From: Nipponacmea schrenckii
Taxonomy: Eukaryota; Mollusca; Gastropoda; Lottiidae
Reading direction: 5' to 3'
Length of the DNA stretch: 64,000 nt
NCBI GenBank assembly: GCA_030562195.1
Contig: JAUJPP010000005.1
Coordinates: forward strand, 33,963,106-34,027,105
Part shown: positions 14,626-23,868 of the stretch, piece by piece
Layout: each line of letters starts with the position of its first letter
Position numbering within the stretch: position 1 is the stretch's first letter
Translations under genes and position numbers: made by a program
The notes under the pieces: model-generated
What the model saw: the letters and a program-made list of their open reading frames with translations, nothing else
The model's database searches: none
What the model was told of the DNA's origin: nothing

Positions 14626-15130
14626 AGTATTCACACAAAAGGAATTGACGCAATATCATGATTATTATTCGCATTATGATTACAAGTATAAAGGGGCCTA
14701 TTAGTCTTACACCAAGTCAGTTACTGTTAGCCCTTCGAATTCCTGTCAATGATATCTTCTTCAATATGTCTAAGTTTACCGGGTAATTGCAGATTTTTCT
14801 TCAAGAAGAATATCATCCTCAGTACCGTCCATAGCATTAAAAAAAAACAAATCAGGTGAGTAGCGTAATTGAATAGCGCGGTATCTCAGTAAAGTCATGT
14901 ACAATTTATCGATTAGTATAATAATTAAGTATTCACACAAAATGAACTGACGCAATATCATGATTATTATTCGCATTATGATTACAGGTAAAATGGGGCC
15001 TATCAGTCTGACACCAAGTCAGTTACCGTTAGCCCTTCGAATTCCTGTCAATGGTATCTTCTTCAATACGTCTAAGTTTACCGGGTAATTGCACATTTTT
15101 ATTCCAATAGAATATCATCCTCGGTACCGT
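14626..15130. repeat. Direct duplication with a ~301 bp period
   Basis: About 200 bp starting AAGTATTCACACAAAA at 14626 recurs at 14927 with roughly 90% identity, including the block TTAGCCCTTCGAATTCC. A further shared motif, GCGCACTATAT, occurs at about 13982 and 15430, so the duplication may sit inside a larger decayed element. No gene is evident in it. Confidence 0.75.
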
Positions 15131-15479
15131 AATTTAATAGCATGATACATGGTTTCTAAATAGCACTCAATAAATACCATTACGAGAGATTAGAAGCAAT
15201 AAATACGGGATTAAAATGGATTTTATTATAAAAATAAATAGTAGAAACGTAAGTTGCAGTGGAACATAAAAAAATCTATGAATGGTGACTTAAGTATTGA
15301 CAACTATTTCCTGATATTGGTGTCTGTGAAATGCCAACTTAAAGTCGTATTTTTCCCTCTAAAAGGGGTGACACTATACATCACCCGTTTTTGCAGAGGC
15401 AAGGAAGGGGTACGCATTATACATGCCTGCGCACTATATTCGGAATTATACGGTACTAATTTAAGTTCTATTGCTATAA

Positions 15480-16330
15480 AATTTATATAAATGGAATGTC
15501 ATATGTTTCTTCTATTTTGGTACAAACTTGAGAAGGATAATAAATAATCCCTATCAAATAAAGTGTGGTTAAAATTTATAGCCTTTCTTCATAGTGTCCT
15601 CTTCCCAATACCTTGACATCAGTAGGCACTTATCTTGTATCATTCCATTTGACATTTGAAAATAGATTACCTTACGTTAGGCACACATTATTTTGCCAAG
15701 GAAGTGTGTTTATATTTGATGTGCAAAAAAATATATATTTTTATCAACAGTCATTCATACCAGAATATTTTTCTGAAGTTTATATCACATATAATTCATC
15801 TTAAAATAATTGATAACATTTTCAAAAACATTCCAGAGTGGGAAGACTGTATTGTATCATACTTCATACATAACTATCTTTCTTTGTCATATACAAATTA
15901 TGTTCAAAAGACAATTAATAAAAACACTGTAAGTAATGACAATAAAGTCTACAATAACTGTCAGTGTGATGTGATATAAGGGAAATAACTCTTTGTTTTA
16001 AAAGAAACTAATTTAATGTTGTCTGCATACATACGTAAAATCAGCAAACTATTTAAATAATTGGTGTTTATAATAAGTTAACCACATATTTTCAAAAAAA
16101 GACTAAAACTGAGCAGGGTAAAACTCACTTTAAACCCAAAGCCATATTTGAATTGACTGGCTACATTTTTGTATTTTGATTTTACAGATTAAGAATATTT
16201 GGAAGATATACCAAAAGTTAGAACTGATTTAGATTATTGAAACTGATTTAGATTATTAATACCAATTTAGATTACTGGTAGGCCCTACATGTTTATATTC
16301 TTGGAATATTTAATTGTAAAATCATATTTC
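15480..16330. other. AT-rich DNA, nothing recognised
   Basis: Overlapping open frames near 15613-15979 have the Ile/Lys/Tyr/Asn-rich composition expected of random AT-rich sequence and no domain. No repeat family seen elsewhere in the window was recognised here. Confidence 0.5.
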
Positions 16331-16334
16331 CTGC

Positions 16335-16575
16335 AGTTGGAGACTGCATCTTAGTAAACATCAAATTTTAATTCTAAAGATTGGTCAATATGAGTATATA
16401 TCATATTTATCAGTGAACTTACCCAGTGTCATAAAGTACCAGATTTCCCTTTAAATCTGGATAGCTCAAAATCCTAAGTCATTTTTGAAAAACACTTAAT
16501 CAACTTATTAAGCGTTTTTCAATAATCAAATGCATCTTTATGGATAATTCATCTATTAATTATATCTATATATAA
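16335..16575. mobile_element. Partial copy of the TTAAAGGGATA MITE family
   Basis: The segment carries the family's internal block (GTGTCATAAAGTACCAGA) and its central palindrome around 16485-16522, where a run ending TTAAGCGTTTTTC pairs with an upstream GAAAAACACTTAA. The terminal inverted repeats are not both present, so this is an incomplete or decayed copy. Confidence 0.6.
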
Positions 16576-16968
16576 AGTTTTATTATTTTACATTTGAAAC
16601 ACACTTTCCACCTTATATTTTGGGTGAAAACCTCACGTTATGGAATGAATCTTCTCAAAAAACAATTTGTCTAAATAAATAGGCCTACCCTTAAATATTT
16701 CATGGGTTGGCATTTATTTTAAACCCAAACATATTCTAAAACTTTAAAGGTTTTGCATGAAGACAATGCCTCCAATTTTAAAAACTGAAACAAGACATGG
16801 ATAACAGGTGCTTTCCCATAAATCTTATTGGTCTGTTTCTATGCAAATTACTCCAAAACTTGTTAATATTAAACGAGATTAGTCACAACACTTAACAACA
16901 TTCAATAAGTTGGATTGATTGAATTGACTGCTTGTAATTAGTAATTAACTTATTAAGGGATAACTTAC

Positions 16969-17201
16969 CTGTCCTTGTTAATCAAAGATTGATTGTCTCT
17001 CCCTTTAACATCTATCATATTGAGTTCAACAACATTTCGCATTAAATTATTCTTTTCATTTCGAACTCTATTCAATTCTTCTTCAAGTCTTTTTATTTTA
17101 TCTGATTGAAATTCAATGATCTTGTCCTTTTCTAAAATAATCTGCCTTAGTTCCTCCATTATTCGATATTCACTCATCTCTGATGTAATTTCTTCACTCA
17201 T
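16969..17201 (-). CDS. First coding exon of a coiled-coil protein
   Basis: A minus-strand frame starts with ATG at 17201 and runs 233 nt to a textbook donor: AAGGACAG at the exon end, then GTAAGT. The intron phase is 2. The 77 complete codons read MSEEITSEMSEY, then a strongly charged stretch (about residues 13-60, EELRQIILEKDKIIE and following) with hydrophobic residues at heptad spacing, so a coiled coil or leucine zipper is very likely. A possible acceptor (CAATAG) lies about 30 nt upstream of the ATG, which would put the 5' UTR in an earlier exon. The region resembles the N-terminal dimerisation zipper of cGMP-dependent protein kinases in composition and placement, but that is a guess. 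No following exon was found in the 17 kb downstream on this strand. Confidence 0.65.
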
Positions 17202-17502
17202 CCTTGAAGATCAATAGTCATACTATTGATAAAGAAGCCCAATCAATCAAAATAAACAAGAGGCTTGGTCGGCCATGTTTTAATTTTTGACAGCAGATTC
17301 TGCTCACAAATTCACCTTTGACCAGAAAAGTGGACCGATCGTCCAATAATTATGTTCACCTAATATGTTGTGATTAATATTTAAAACTTTTACTTGCCAG
17401 CTACTTGATGTGATAAAAATTCATCCTCACTAAAGTTTTCAAACGAATGATCAAAGTTTACAAACTTTTTGTCCCACGGTGAACAAGATGAACTCTTTTG
17501 AC

Positions 17503-17520
17503 ACTTACGGAAGTCACGTG
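17503..17520 (-). promoter_or_regulatory. Possible promoter/first-exon region of the coiled-coil gene
   Basis: The minus strand reads CACGTGACTTCC followed by GTAAGTG: an E-box (CACGTG) next to an ETS-like ACTTCC and a good splice donor. Such motifs often cluster at animal transcription starts. The donor would allow a non-coding first exon to splice to the coding exon at 17201. There is no transcript evidence. Confidence 0.3.
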
Positions 17521-17879
17521 ATAAGTTTGATAAAGGTAGACAGTACGTTTGTCAAATTCAAAGCCAATGACACAAATAATAATGATGATTCATAATCAAG
17601 ACCTAGAAATTTAAAATGCAAAAGTCCTACTTTTTGGAAACAGATTGAGGTCACAGCAGTTAATTACTGATGCATACGTTCTTTGTTGTGACAAAGAGGA
17701 GTGAGGTCTAAAATAAGTCTTTTAATGCCAAATTAGGCGCAAAGCACAAATTATTAAGCTATGGTGGCTCTTATACGACATAATTCATTTTTTTATTTTG
17801 AATTACAATCTTTTATTTTCATAAGTTTGGTACTTTTTATTTAAAAACTTTATTTTCTACTTGGTGAAATTTAGGTGAT

Positions 17880-18046
17880 GCTTATTGTTTTTTTTTTTAA
17901 CAACTCCAAAACTGTTCATTGAAAACTCGTCAAAATCAAAATTGACCGCCATCATCTTAATTCCAATGTTCACACCAAGTTTCATCAAAATCCATTAAAA
18001 ATTGAAGCTTCTATTGCAACAACAATAAAATTTTGACCTGCTTTTT
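17880..18046 (+). mobile_element. Pearl-like element, left piece (interrupted)
   Basis: Plus-oriented units contain the boxes ACCAAGTTTCATCAAAATCC and AATAAAATTTTGAC and stop in a T run at 18042-18046, where the element at 18047-23679 has inserted. The continuation, ACTAAGTCAAGGGCAATAAC, resumes at about 23684. Joining the two sides restores the order of boxes seen in the intact unit near 32690-32710. Confidence 0.75.
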
Positions 18047-18128
18047 ATACGCCCACATGGAAATGTGGACGTATATTGCCGTCGCCCCTGTCCGCCCGTC
18101 CGTCGGTCCGTCCACATTTGTTGTATCC
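18047..18128 (-). repeat. 3' cap with terminal hairpin and (GGAC)n, outermost
   Basis: The plus strand reads TTTTTATACGCCCACATG, then GTGGACGTAT, which pair as a hairpin, then a GTCC-rich stretch. The same cap closes pearl-like elements throughout the window. The GTCC/GGAC tract matches the tetranucleotide repeats known in pearl elements. Confidence 0.85.
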
Positions 18129-18172
18129 ACAATAGAAGCTACAGTTTTTATCTGATCTTAATGAAACTTGGT

Positions 18173-18291
18173 TAATCCGAGTTCTCTGTGCTATAGGATA
18201 GTCGATTTTTATGATTTTTTTTATTTACTGACACTCCTGTATAGGAGAGTCAGTAAATATAAAAATCCTACAGCACAGAGAACTCGGATTA
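18173..18291. mobile_element. 119 bp foldback MITE with 9 bp target duplication
   Basis: Almost the whole element is one palindrome: it starts TAATCCGAGTTCTCTG and ends with the exact reverse complement, with arms of more than 50 nt around a short centre near 18232. It is bracketed by the direct repeat AAACTTGGT at 18164-18172 and 18292-18300. Removing it restores the A-type unit box AATGAAACTTGGTATAC. A 9 bp duplication is typical of Mutator-like (MULE) elements, so it is best read as a non-autonomous MULE-type MITE. Confidence 0.85.
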
Positions 18292-18350
18292 AAACTTGGT
18301 ATACATGTATTTATCCCATACTTGACATGAAAAATAAAAATTTCAAATTT

Positions 18351-18745
18351 GTTTTAGATGAGTTTTTTTTCTCGTGTACTATGTCTGTGATGCATTCTAG
18401 ATCCAAAAAAAAAAAAATTCAAATTTTTAGTTGGATAAAAGTGATATTCTTATAGACTATTGAATACAGCCCATTGAATAAACATATTGGTATTCGATGG
18501 GCGGGGCCAAAGGCTGTCATCGTTGAACGCATTTGCTTATTTCCATTAGAACCATGTGTTTTAGATGAGTTTTTTCTTATGTACTATGTCTGTGATGCAT
18601 ACTAGATAAAAAAAATCAAAATTTTTCAGTTGGATAAAAATTATATTCTTGTTTCCCGTTGAAAACAGGCCATTGAATAACTATTTGGGTATTCGATGGG
18701 CGGGGCCAAAGGCTGTCATCGTTCAACGCTTTCGCTTTATTTATC
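18351..18745. repeat. Tandem duplication, 207 bp period
   Basis: GTTTTAGATGAG at 18351 recurs at 18558. The copies share CTATGTCTGTGATGCAT, a T/A-rich middle, and the GC-rich block ATTCGATGGGCGGGGCCAAA. The duplicated unit is unlike the surrounding A-type ladder and is probably another inserted element that has duplicated. Confidence 0.8.
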
Positions 18746-18782
18746 AGTAAATTTGAAATTTATATTTTTCAAATTAGGAATA

Positions 18783-18867
18783 GGATATCCAATGGCTAAC
18801 TCGTGGATATGGTTTTAATGCCACTCGTGGCATAAAAACCATATCCACTCGTAGCCATAGGATATCC
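18783..18867. repeat. 85 bp palindrome (foldback element)
   Basis: The arms run from GGATATCCAATGGCTA to TAGCCATAGGATATCC, with a centre at GCCACTCGTGGC, and match at nearly all positions. Immediately afterwards the A-type ladder resumes. It looks like a second small foldback insertion; no clear target duplication was identified. Confidence 0.75.
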
Positions 18868-18879
18868 TCTATATATTGA

Positions 18880-20190
18880 TGATATCTCGGTCAAGTTCGA
18901 AAATGGAAATTATCGCATAAACAGTTTTTGAGTTATTGCACTTGTCTTAGTAAAAACGCGTAAAATTTGATGGTATCCACAATAGAGACTACAGTTTTTA
19001 TCCGATCTTAATGAAACTTGGTATACATGTATATATTGATGATATCTCGGTCAAGTTCGAAAATGGAACTTATCGCATGAACGTTTTTTTCGTTAATGCC
19101 CTTGACTTAGTAAAAACGCGTCAAATTTGGGTTGTATCCACAATAGAGACTACAGTTTTTATCCGATCTTAATGAAACTTGGTATAAATGTAGATATTGA
19201 TGATATCTCGGTCAAGTTCGAAAATGGACATTTTCGCAGGAACGGTTTTTTATACGCCCACATGGAAGTGTGGACGTATATTGCCGTCGCCCCTGTCCGT
19301 CCGTCCGTCCACATTTGTTGTATCCACGATAGAGGCTACAGTTTTTATCCGATCTTAATGAAACTTGGTATACATGTATATATTGATGATATCTCGGTCA
19401 AGTTCGAAAAATGGAAATTATCGCATGAACGGTTTTTGAGTTATTGCACTTGACTTAGTAAAAACGCGTCAAATTTGGGTTGTATTCACGATAGAGGCTA
19501 CAGTTTTTATCCGATCTGAATGAAACTTGGTATACATGTATATATTAAGGATATCTCGGTCAAGTTCGAAAATGGAAATTTTCACATGGACGGTTTTAGA
19601 GTTATTGCCTTTGACTTAGTAAAAACTCGTCAAATTTGGGTTGTATCCACAATAGAAGCTACAGTTTTTATCCGATCTTAATGAAACTTGGTATACATGT
19701 ATATATTGATGATATCTCGGTCAAGTTCGAAAATGGAAATTATCCAATGAACGGATTTTGAGTTATTGCTCTTGACTTAAAAAAACGCATCAAATTTGGG
19801 TTGTATCCACGATAGAGGCTACAGTTTTTATCCCATCTTAATGAAACTTGGTATAAATGTATATATTGATGATATCTCGGTCAAGTTCAAAAATGGAAAT
19901 TATCGAATGAACGGATTTTGAGTTATTGCCCTTGACTTAGTAAAATCCCGTCAAATTTGGGTTGTATCCACGATAGAGGCTACAGTTTTATCCGATCTTA
20001 ATGAAACTTGGTATACATGTATATATTGATCGGATCTCAGTCAAGTTCGAAAATGGAAATATCGAATGAACGGATTTTGAGTTATTGCCCTTGACTTAGT
20101 TAAAACGCTTCAAATTTCGGTTGTATCCACGATAGAGGCTAAAGTTTTTATCCAATCTTAATGAAACTTGGTATCATGTATATATTATCG
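18880..20190 (-). repeat. A-type ~161 bp tandem ladder
   Basis: Tandem units carry the boxes GATCTTAATGAAACTTGG, ATATCTCGGTCAAGTTCG and GAGTTATTGCCCTTGACTTA in fixed order. The same unit, inverted, builds the ladders at 33060-34078 and 36237-36545, where box-to-box spacing is 160-162 bp. Units differ by scattered substitutions and small deletions. Confidence 0.9.
19252..19315 (-). repeat. Internal 3' cap (second)
   Basis: This is a full 3' cap (TATACGCCCACATGG ... GTGGACGTAT ... GTCCGTCCGTCC) inside the ladder, abutting A-type units on both sides. The preceding unit stops in a T run (CGGTTTTTT). No matching 5' cap exists for it before 23679. Confidence 0.8.
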
Positions 20191-20211
20191 ATAACAACAA
20201 GCAATAAATTA

Positions 20212-20262
20212 TGGGGACGTAATTTGCGTTGCCCCTGCCTCTCTGTAGGTCCGTCAAATTTG
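20212..20262 (-). repeat. Internal 3' cap (third, degenerate)
   Basis: A decayed version of the cap (ATGGGGACGTAATTTGCG, then GCCCCTGCC and GTAGGTCCGTC) is followed by units of the second subtype, which carry CAATAGAAGCTACAATTTTC. It is recognisable by order of motifs, but most of the hairpin is lost. Confidence 0.6.
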
Positions 20263-20540
20263 TTGTATACACTATAGAAGCTACAATTTTCAATGAAATT
20301 GTATACATGAAAAAATTTTGGACTTTTTCTTCAGAAAATCTAATTTTCTAAGGGGCAATTGGAATTGATAAGACGGCTGTCAACTTCGAATTTGAAGATT
20401 TTTCGATTAACTGTTTTTGAGTTATTGCCCTTGACTTATTTACATCACGTCAAAATTTATTGTTGATGCAATAGAAGCTACAATTTTCAATGCATTTGAA
20501 TGAAACTTGGTATGAGCATTGGAATTGATAAGGCGGTGGT

Positions 20541-20676
20541 TGTAGACAAGAAAGGCGATGTTTTTTTTATTCAGAAAGATGGGTAGAAGAAGAAATACAA
20601 TTAAGACATACGCAGAGCGCATAACATATAGGTGCGTTCGAGTGTACTCGTGTTGACTCGAGTAGAAAATATCACA
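20541..20676 (-). repeat. 3' LTR, 136 bp
   Basis: On the minus strand it begins TGTGATATTTTC just after a polypurine tract and ends CTTGTCTACA, giving the TG...CA ends of LTRs. It contains a polyadenylation signal (CTGAATAAA) about 25 nt from its end. At 136 bp it is unusually short. No second LTR is present to confirm its limits. Confidence 0.65.
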
Positions 20677-20690
20677 TCCCCCTTATTTCA
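20677..20690 (-). other. Polypurine tract
   Basis: The minus strand reads GAAATAAGGGGGA immediately before the LTR start TGTGAT. A purine run at this position primes plus-strand DNA synthesis in LTR retroelements and sets the LTR boundary. Confidence 0.65.
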
Positions 20691-20944
20691 AGATAAATAA
20701 ATTTACACATAAATTATTTAGAAAAGAGTCAGTGTCTATATTTCACTGGTGTTTTCACATTTCTTCCGGAACGGGTTTTTCGAACAGATGATTTGGTATT
20801 GGAAAGCGTTGTTGGAGGATGTATGGGCTGGTCTGGTGGTTTTAAAGTTGTCGCTGCACATTCTGGTTTCTTGGAACTGGTATCAAGTTGAGATGTTAAG
20901 TTTTATTGAGTTTTTGTTGGTTGTAATGACTGATTGGCTTCTGT

Positions 20945-21343
20945 ATTAGAACATATGTTCTGAGAATGTAACTGATTGTGTCAAATTATCTTTAATACCT
21001 TTAGAATTATCTACTGGGACTTCTCTGATGTGCTGTCTGTTTCTTCTTATATGGTTACCATTCGTGGTTTTTAGAATGTAGGATCTAGGTGTATCTGATG
21101 AAGAAACTATAGTAGCAGGTTCCCATAGCTTGGTTTCATGGTGTTGTACTCTAACTGGTTGTCCAGAACATAGAGGGGTAGTTCTGTCAATCTGGCATGC
21201 TGATCGTGATAGAATTTCTGTGTCTGTTGGCGTTTCTGAAGTTGAGTTAGTACTTCGTCTGACTCTGGTAGTGGATTATTGATTTTCGCAGGAACAATGG
21301 TTCTGATATCTTTACTATCATGGAGAGCTACACCAGTAAGCAA
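20945..21343 (-). pseudogene. Integrase C-terminal remnant
   Basis: The minus-strand translation after LTGVALHDS has the features of the integrase tail of Gypsy elements: a helix-like QKRQQTQKFYHDQHAR segment and, in a second frame, a block matching the usual terminal module (WEPATI ... PRSYILKTTNG ... RRNRQH). At least one frameshift separates them. The catalytic zinc-binding and DDE core is absent. Confidence 0.7.
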
Positions 21344-21384
21344 TCTACTTCAAAGCCCAGCTCAGTTATTAATGGGACGAAAAG
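21344..21384 (+). pseudogene. Inverted scrap of integrase
   Basis: On the plus strand, opposite to the rest of the element, the sequence encodes SPAQLLMGRK, a highly conserved integrase motif in Gypsy elements. It sits between the RNase H end (KLQGYNF) and the integrase tail, which are both on the minus strand. A ~40 bp piece has therefore been flipped at the site where the integrase core was lost. Confidence 0.7.
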
Positions 21385-22331
21385 TTGTATCCTTGTAGCT
21401 TGATGAGTAGGCGTTGCAAGCGGGGTGAGACGGCTGTTAATGGTTTATCTATAATCATAACCAATGGCTTGTGGTCAGTAATTACATGAAAACTACGACC
21501 ATAGAGCCAAGTGTGGAAACGGCGAACACCAAACACAATAGCCAGCAGCTCTCTTTCGATGCATGCATAGCGTCTTTCTGTTTCTGTAAGACATTTACTT
21601 GCAAAGGCAACAGGACGGAGCTTGTCATGGTTATCATACTGGAGGATAGCGGTTCCTAAACCACGATTACTTGCATCACTCTCAAGATAGGCTGGTTTGT
21701 CAGGTTGGTAATAATTTACTAATGACTCGGCTGACACAGCTGCTTTCAAATCTTTAAATGCCTTCGTGTGATTTGCATCCCATTTGTACTCTGTGTCATG
21801 CTTTAGGAGATCTCTGAGAACTGTCGATCTAGTACTGTAATCTTTAATGAAGCCGGATAGATATGTGACCTTACCCAAGAACTGTTGTAATTCAGCTTTG
21901 TTGACTGGTTCTGGTACTGCGTTCAGGTCATCCACTTTCTGGGGATCTGGTTGAATTCCATTTTTGGTATAAATATTTCCAAAGAACTTAATCTGTTCTT
22001 TCTTGATATCACATTTGGCTGAGTTGAGTGCCAAACCATGTTCATTGGTTGAAACTATAAATTTATAGAGGTTCCTATCATGGTCTTCCTCTGTTTTACC
22101 AAACACTACTACGTCATCGGCTATTCCACACGTACCTTCGCATTTTTCCAGGATTCGATCTATCTTTAACTGGAACAAGTCCTAGCAGACAGTCCAAGTG
22201 GTAATCGCTGAAAACAGTATCTTCTTGCAGGTGCATGGAATGTCGTGAGTAGTTGACTCTCGGGATGTAGTTTTATGCTCCAATAGCTAGATTTTTCGTC
22301 AAGCTTTGAGAAGACTTGTGCATTGGCAAAC
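21384..22331 (-). pseudogene. Reverse transcriptase (second half) and RNase H
   Basis: The frame from 22178 starts just before the catalytic ADD triad (GIADDVVVFG, about 22118), followed by the Gypsy thumb (QQFLGKVTYLSGFIKDYS) and an RNase H with its DAS motif (YLESDASNRGLG), the ERELLAIVFGVRRFHTWL helix and TDHKPL. The earlier RT palm (FSKLDEKSSYWSI, RLPLG) is readable at about 22185-22325 only by changing frame, so the gene carries at least one frameshift there. Frame identity ends at about 21384 where the inverted scrap begins. Confidence 0.85.
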
Positions 22332-23291
22332 TTATGGTTCAGCTCTTCTAATGTTGGGATTCGGTGGACGGATTAGTGCTCTGTTGAGGTGTCTGGGGTC
22401 TAAACATACCCTGATGGAGTTATCTGCCTTGGTAACGTAAGTCAGTGAGCTAACCCAATCGGTTGGTTCTTCTATTCTACGTATGATTCCAAGTTGTTCC
22501 ATTTTATCAATTTCTTGCTGCACCCTATCTTTAAGAGCAATAAGAGTTCTTCGAGGTGCATCGAAGTGTGGTGGAACATTGGGGTCGACGTGTAGCTTAT
22601 GGACTTTCTGAAACTCGCCAATTTTGTCAAATTGATCTGGAAAAAGTAGGTCAGCCACTGAATTGAGTGGTGTTGGTGGTCCTTCGAAGTGGTTGGTTTG
22701 AGTTATTTCACAATTCAGTTTGACGATGTTAAAATATACACAGGATTGCAAATCAAGAATCGGTGGACCCGGAACATCAACAATATAAAAGTTCACTGGT
22801 GACCACTTGGAGTTTTGATAATTACAGGATATCGTGGTCATGCCATAACATTCTATTGGAGTTCCATTATAGGCTGTCAAGGTGCTTGAGGCAGGGTTTA
22901 CAGCTGATTGGATAGGTTTGTTGTTATCATCGATGTTTCCTGGGTACATACTGAAATACGTCCTTAAGGGGAGGGTATTTCCTTGTGCTCCGGTGTCGAC
23001 TTTTAACTCTAGTCTCTTATTGCCCGATTTGTTTTGAAGATCGATGTTGAGCTTTACAAAAGCTTCACTCCTGCTTTCAGCTTGAGTTGTGACTGGTGAT
23101 ACATCTATCGTGTTGAAGGTAAAAGCCTCCAATTGTATGTTCAAGTCTGCAGGACTAGTGTCCACGTTGTCGAATCGTTTCTTGTATGTGGTTTGATCTG
23201 GTGTTTGTCTGGGTTTGTGAAACTTTGAACTCTTTCTCCCTCTAATTTGTGACCTTTGACGGAAGTTTTCTGGAACTTGGATGAAATGCAT
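22332..23291 (-). pseudogene. Aspartic protease and start of reverse transcriptase
   Basis: The 319-codon frame has the retroviral-type protease signature VDTGAQGNTLP at about residues 98-108 (near 22997), then a linker and the beginning of the RT fingers (QQEIDKMEQLGIIRRI, DWVSSLTYV, RVCLDPRHLN). It overlaps the Gag frame by about 150 nt in a relative -1 frame, the arrangement many Gypsy elements use for ribosomal frameshifting. The frame stops before the RT palm. Confidence 0.8.
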
Positions 23292-23497
23292 AGGCTTGCC
23301 CAGTGTCCTTCCTTATTACACTTCCTACAGGTGTCTTTCCTGGCTGGACAACGTTGCCTTCCTGGTTCATGGCTTCTACCACAACATTTACATCGACTGG
23401 TTTTATTGGCTGGTTCAAAAGCTGCAACTGTTAAGCTTTGAGTGTTCAGGGCCTGAAGTTCTTTGAGATGGTCTGTTGATGCCTCTTGACGATGAAG
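23141..23497 (-). pseudogene. Gag C-terminal fragment with zinc knuckle
   Basis: The fragment encodes an incomplete Cys-rich motif followed by a CCHC knuckle, CRKCNKEGHWASLC (near 23288-23329), the nucleocapsid RNA-binding module. Upstream of about 23497 the same open frame continues into pearl-type repeat sequence and is not Gag. The matrix/capsid part is missing. Confidence 0.75.
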
Positions 23498-23679
23498 ATG
23501 AAACTTGGTATGAGTATTGAAATAGATAAGATGGTGGTCAAGTTTTAATTTGACGATTTTTTGAGTTTTTGCCCTTGACTTCAATATCCATTTAGTGAAT
23601 GTTTTTGAGTCATTGCTCAATTTATTTTTCAAATTCAATGCTGCAAGTGGGCGTATGTTACCTTGCCTGGCACGCTATC

Positions 23680-23868
23680 TTTTTACTAAGTCAAGGGCAA
23701 TAACTCAAAAACCATTTAAAGAAAAATCATCAAATTCGATTTTGACTATCGTCTTCTCAATTCCAAATGCTCACACCAAGTTTTACCAAAATCCTAGCTT
23801 CTATTGTACCCACAGCAAATGTGGCTGGACTGACTGGGTGACAACAAAATACGTCCACATTCACATCA
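23680..23868 (+). mobile_element. Pearl-like element, right piece (interrupted)
   Basis: Resumes with ACTAAGTCAAGGGCAATAAC and continues through TGCTCACACCAAGTTTTACC to a degenerate 3' cap around 23820-23868 (GTGGCTGGACTGACTGGG, then ATACGTCCACATT). It pairs with the piece at 17880-18046. Confidence 0.7.

Larger units (their letters stand above)
20541..23497 (-). mobile_element. Truncated Ty3/Gypsy-type LTR retrotransposon
   Basis: On the minus strand the order is Gag zinc knuckle, protease, reverse transcriptase, RNase H, a remnant of integrase, polypurine tract and one LTR, the Gypsy order. The 5' LTR and most of Gag are missing: the element runs straight into pearl-type sequence at about 23497. 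All frames are broken. It lies inside the pearl-like composite, whose box ATGAAACTTGGTATGAG is present on both sides (about 20502 and 23503), so insertion was followed by a deletion or exchange at the 5' side. Confidence 0.85.
18047..23679 (-). mobile_element. Composite pearl-like element with three 3' ends and one 5' end
   Basis: On the minus strand the element begins GATAGC at 23679 (5' cap, with GCCTGGCA and ATACGCCCAC equivalents) and ends GTAT at 18047 with the hairpin-bearing 3' cap. Two further 3' caps lie inside, at 19252 and (degenerate) 20212. Between the caps are ~161 bp A-type units. The whole body also contains a Gypsy retrotransposon (20541-23497), a 119 bp foldback element (18173-18291), an 85 bp palindrome (18783-18867) and a 207 bp tandem duplication. 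Helentron-like mobility is inferred from family resemblance; no Rep/helicase is encoded. Confidence 0.75.
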
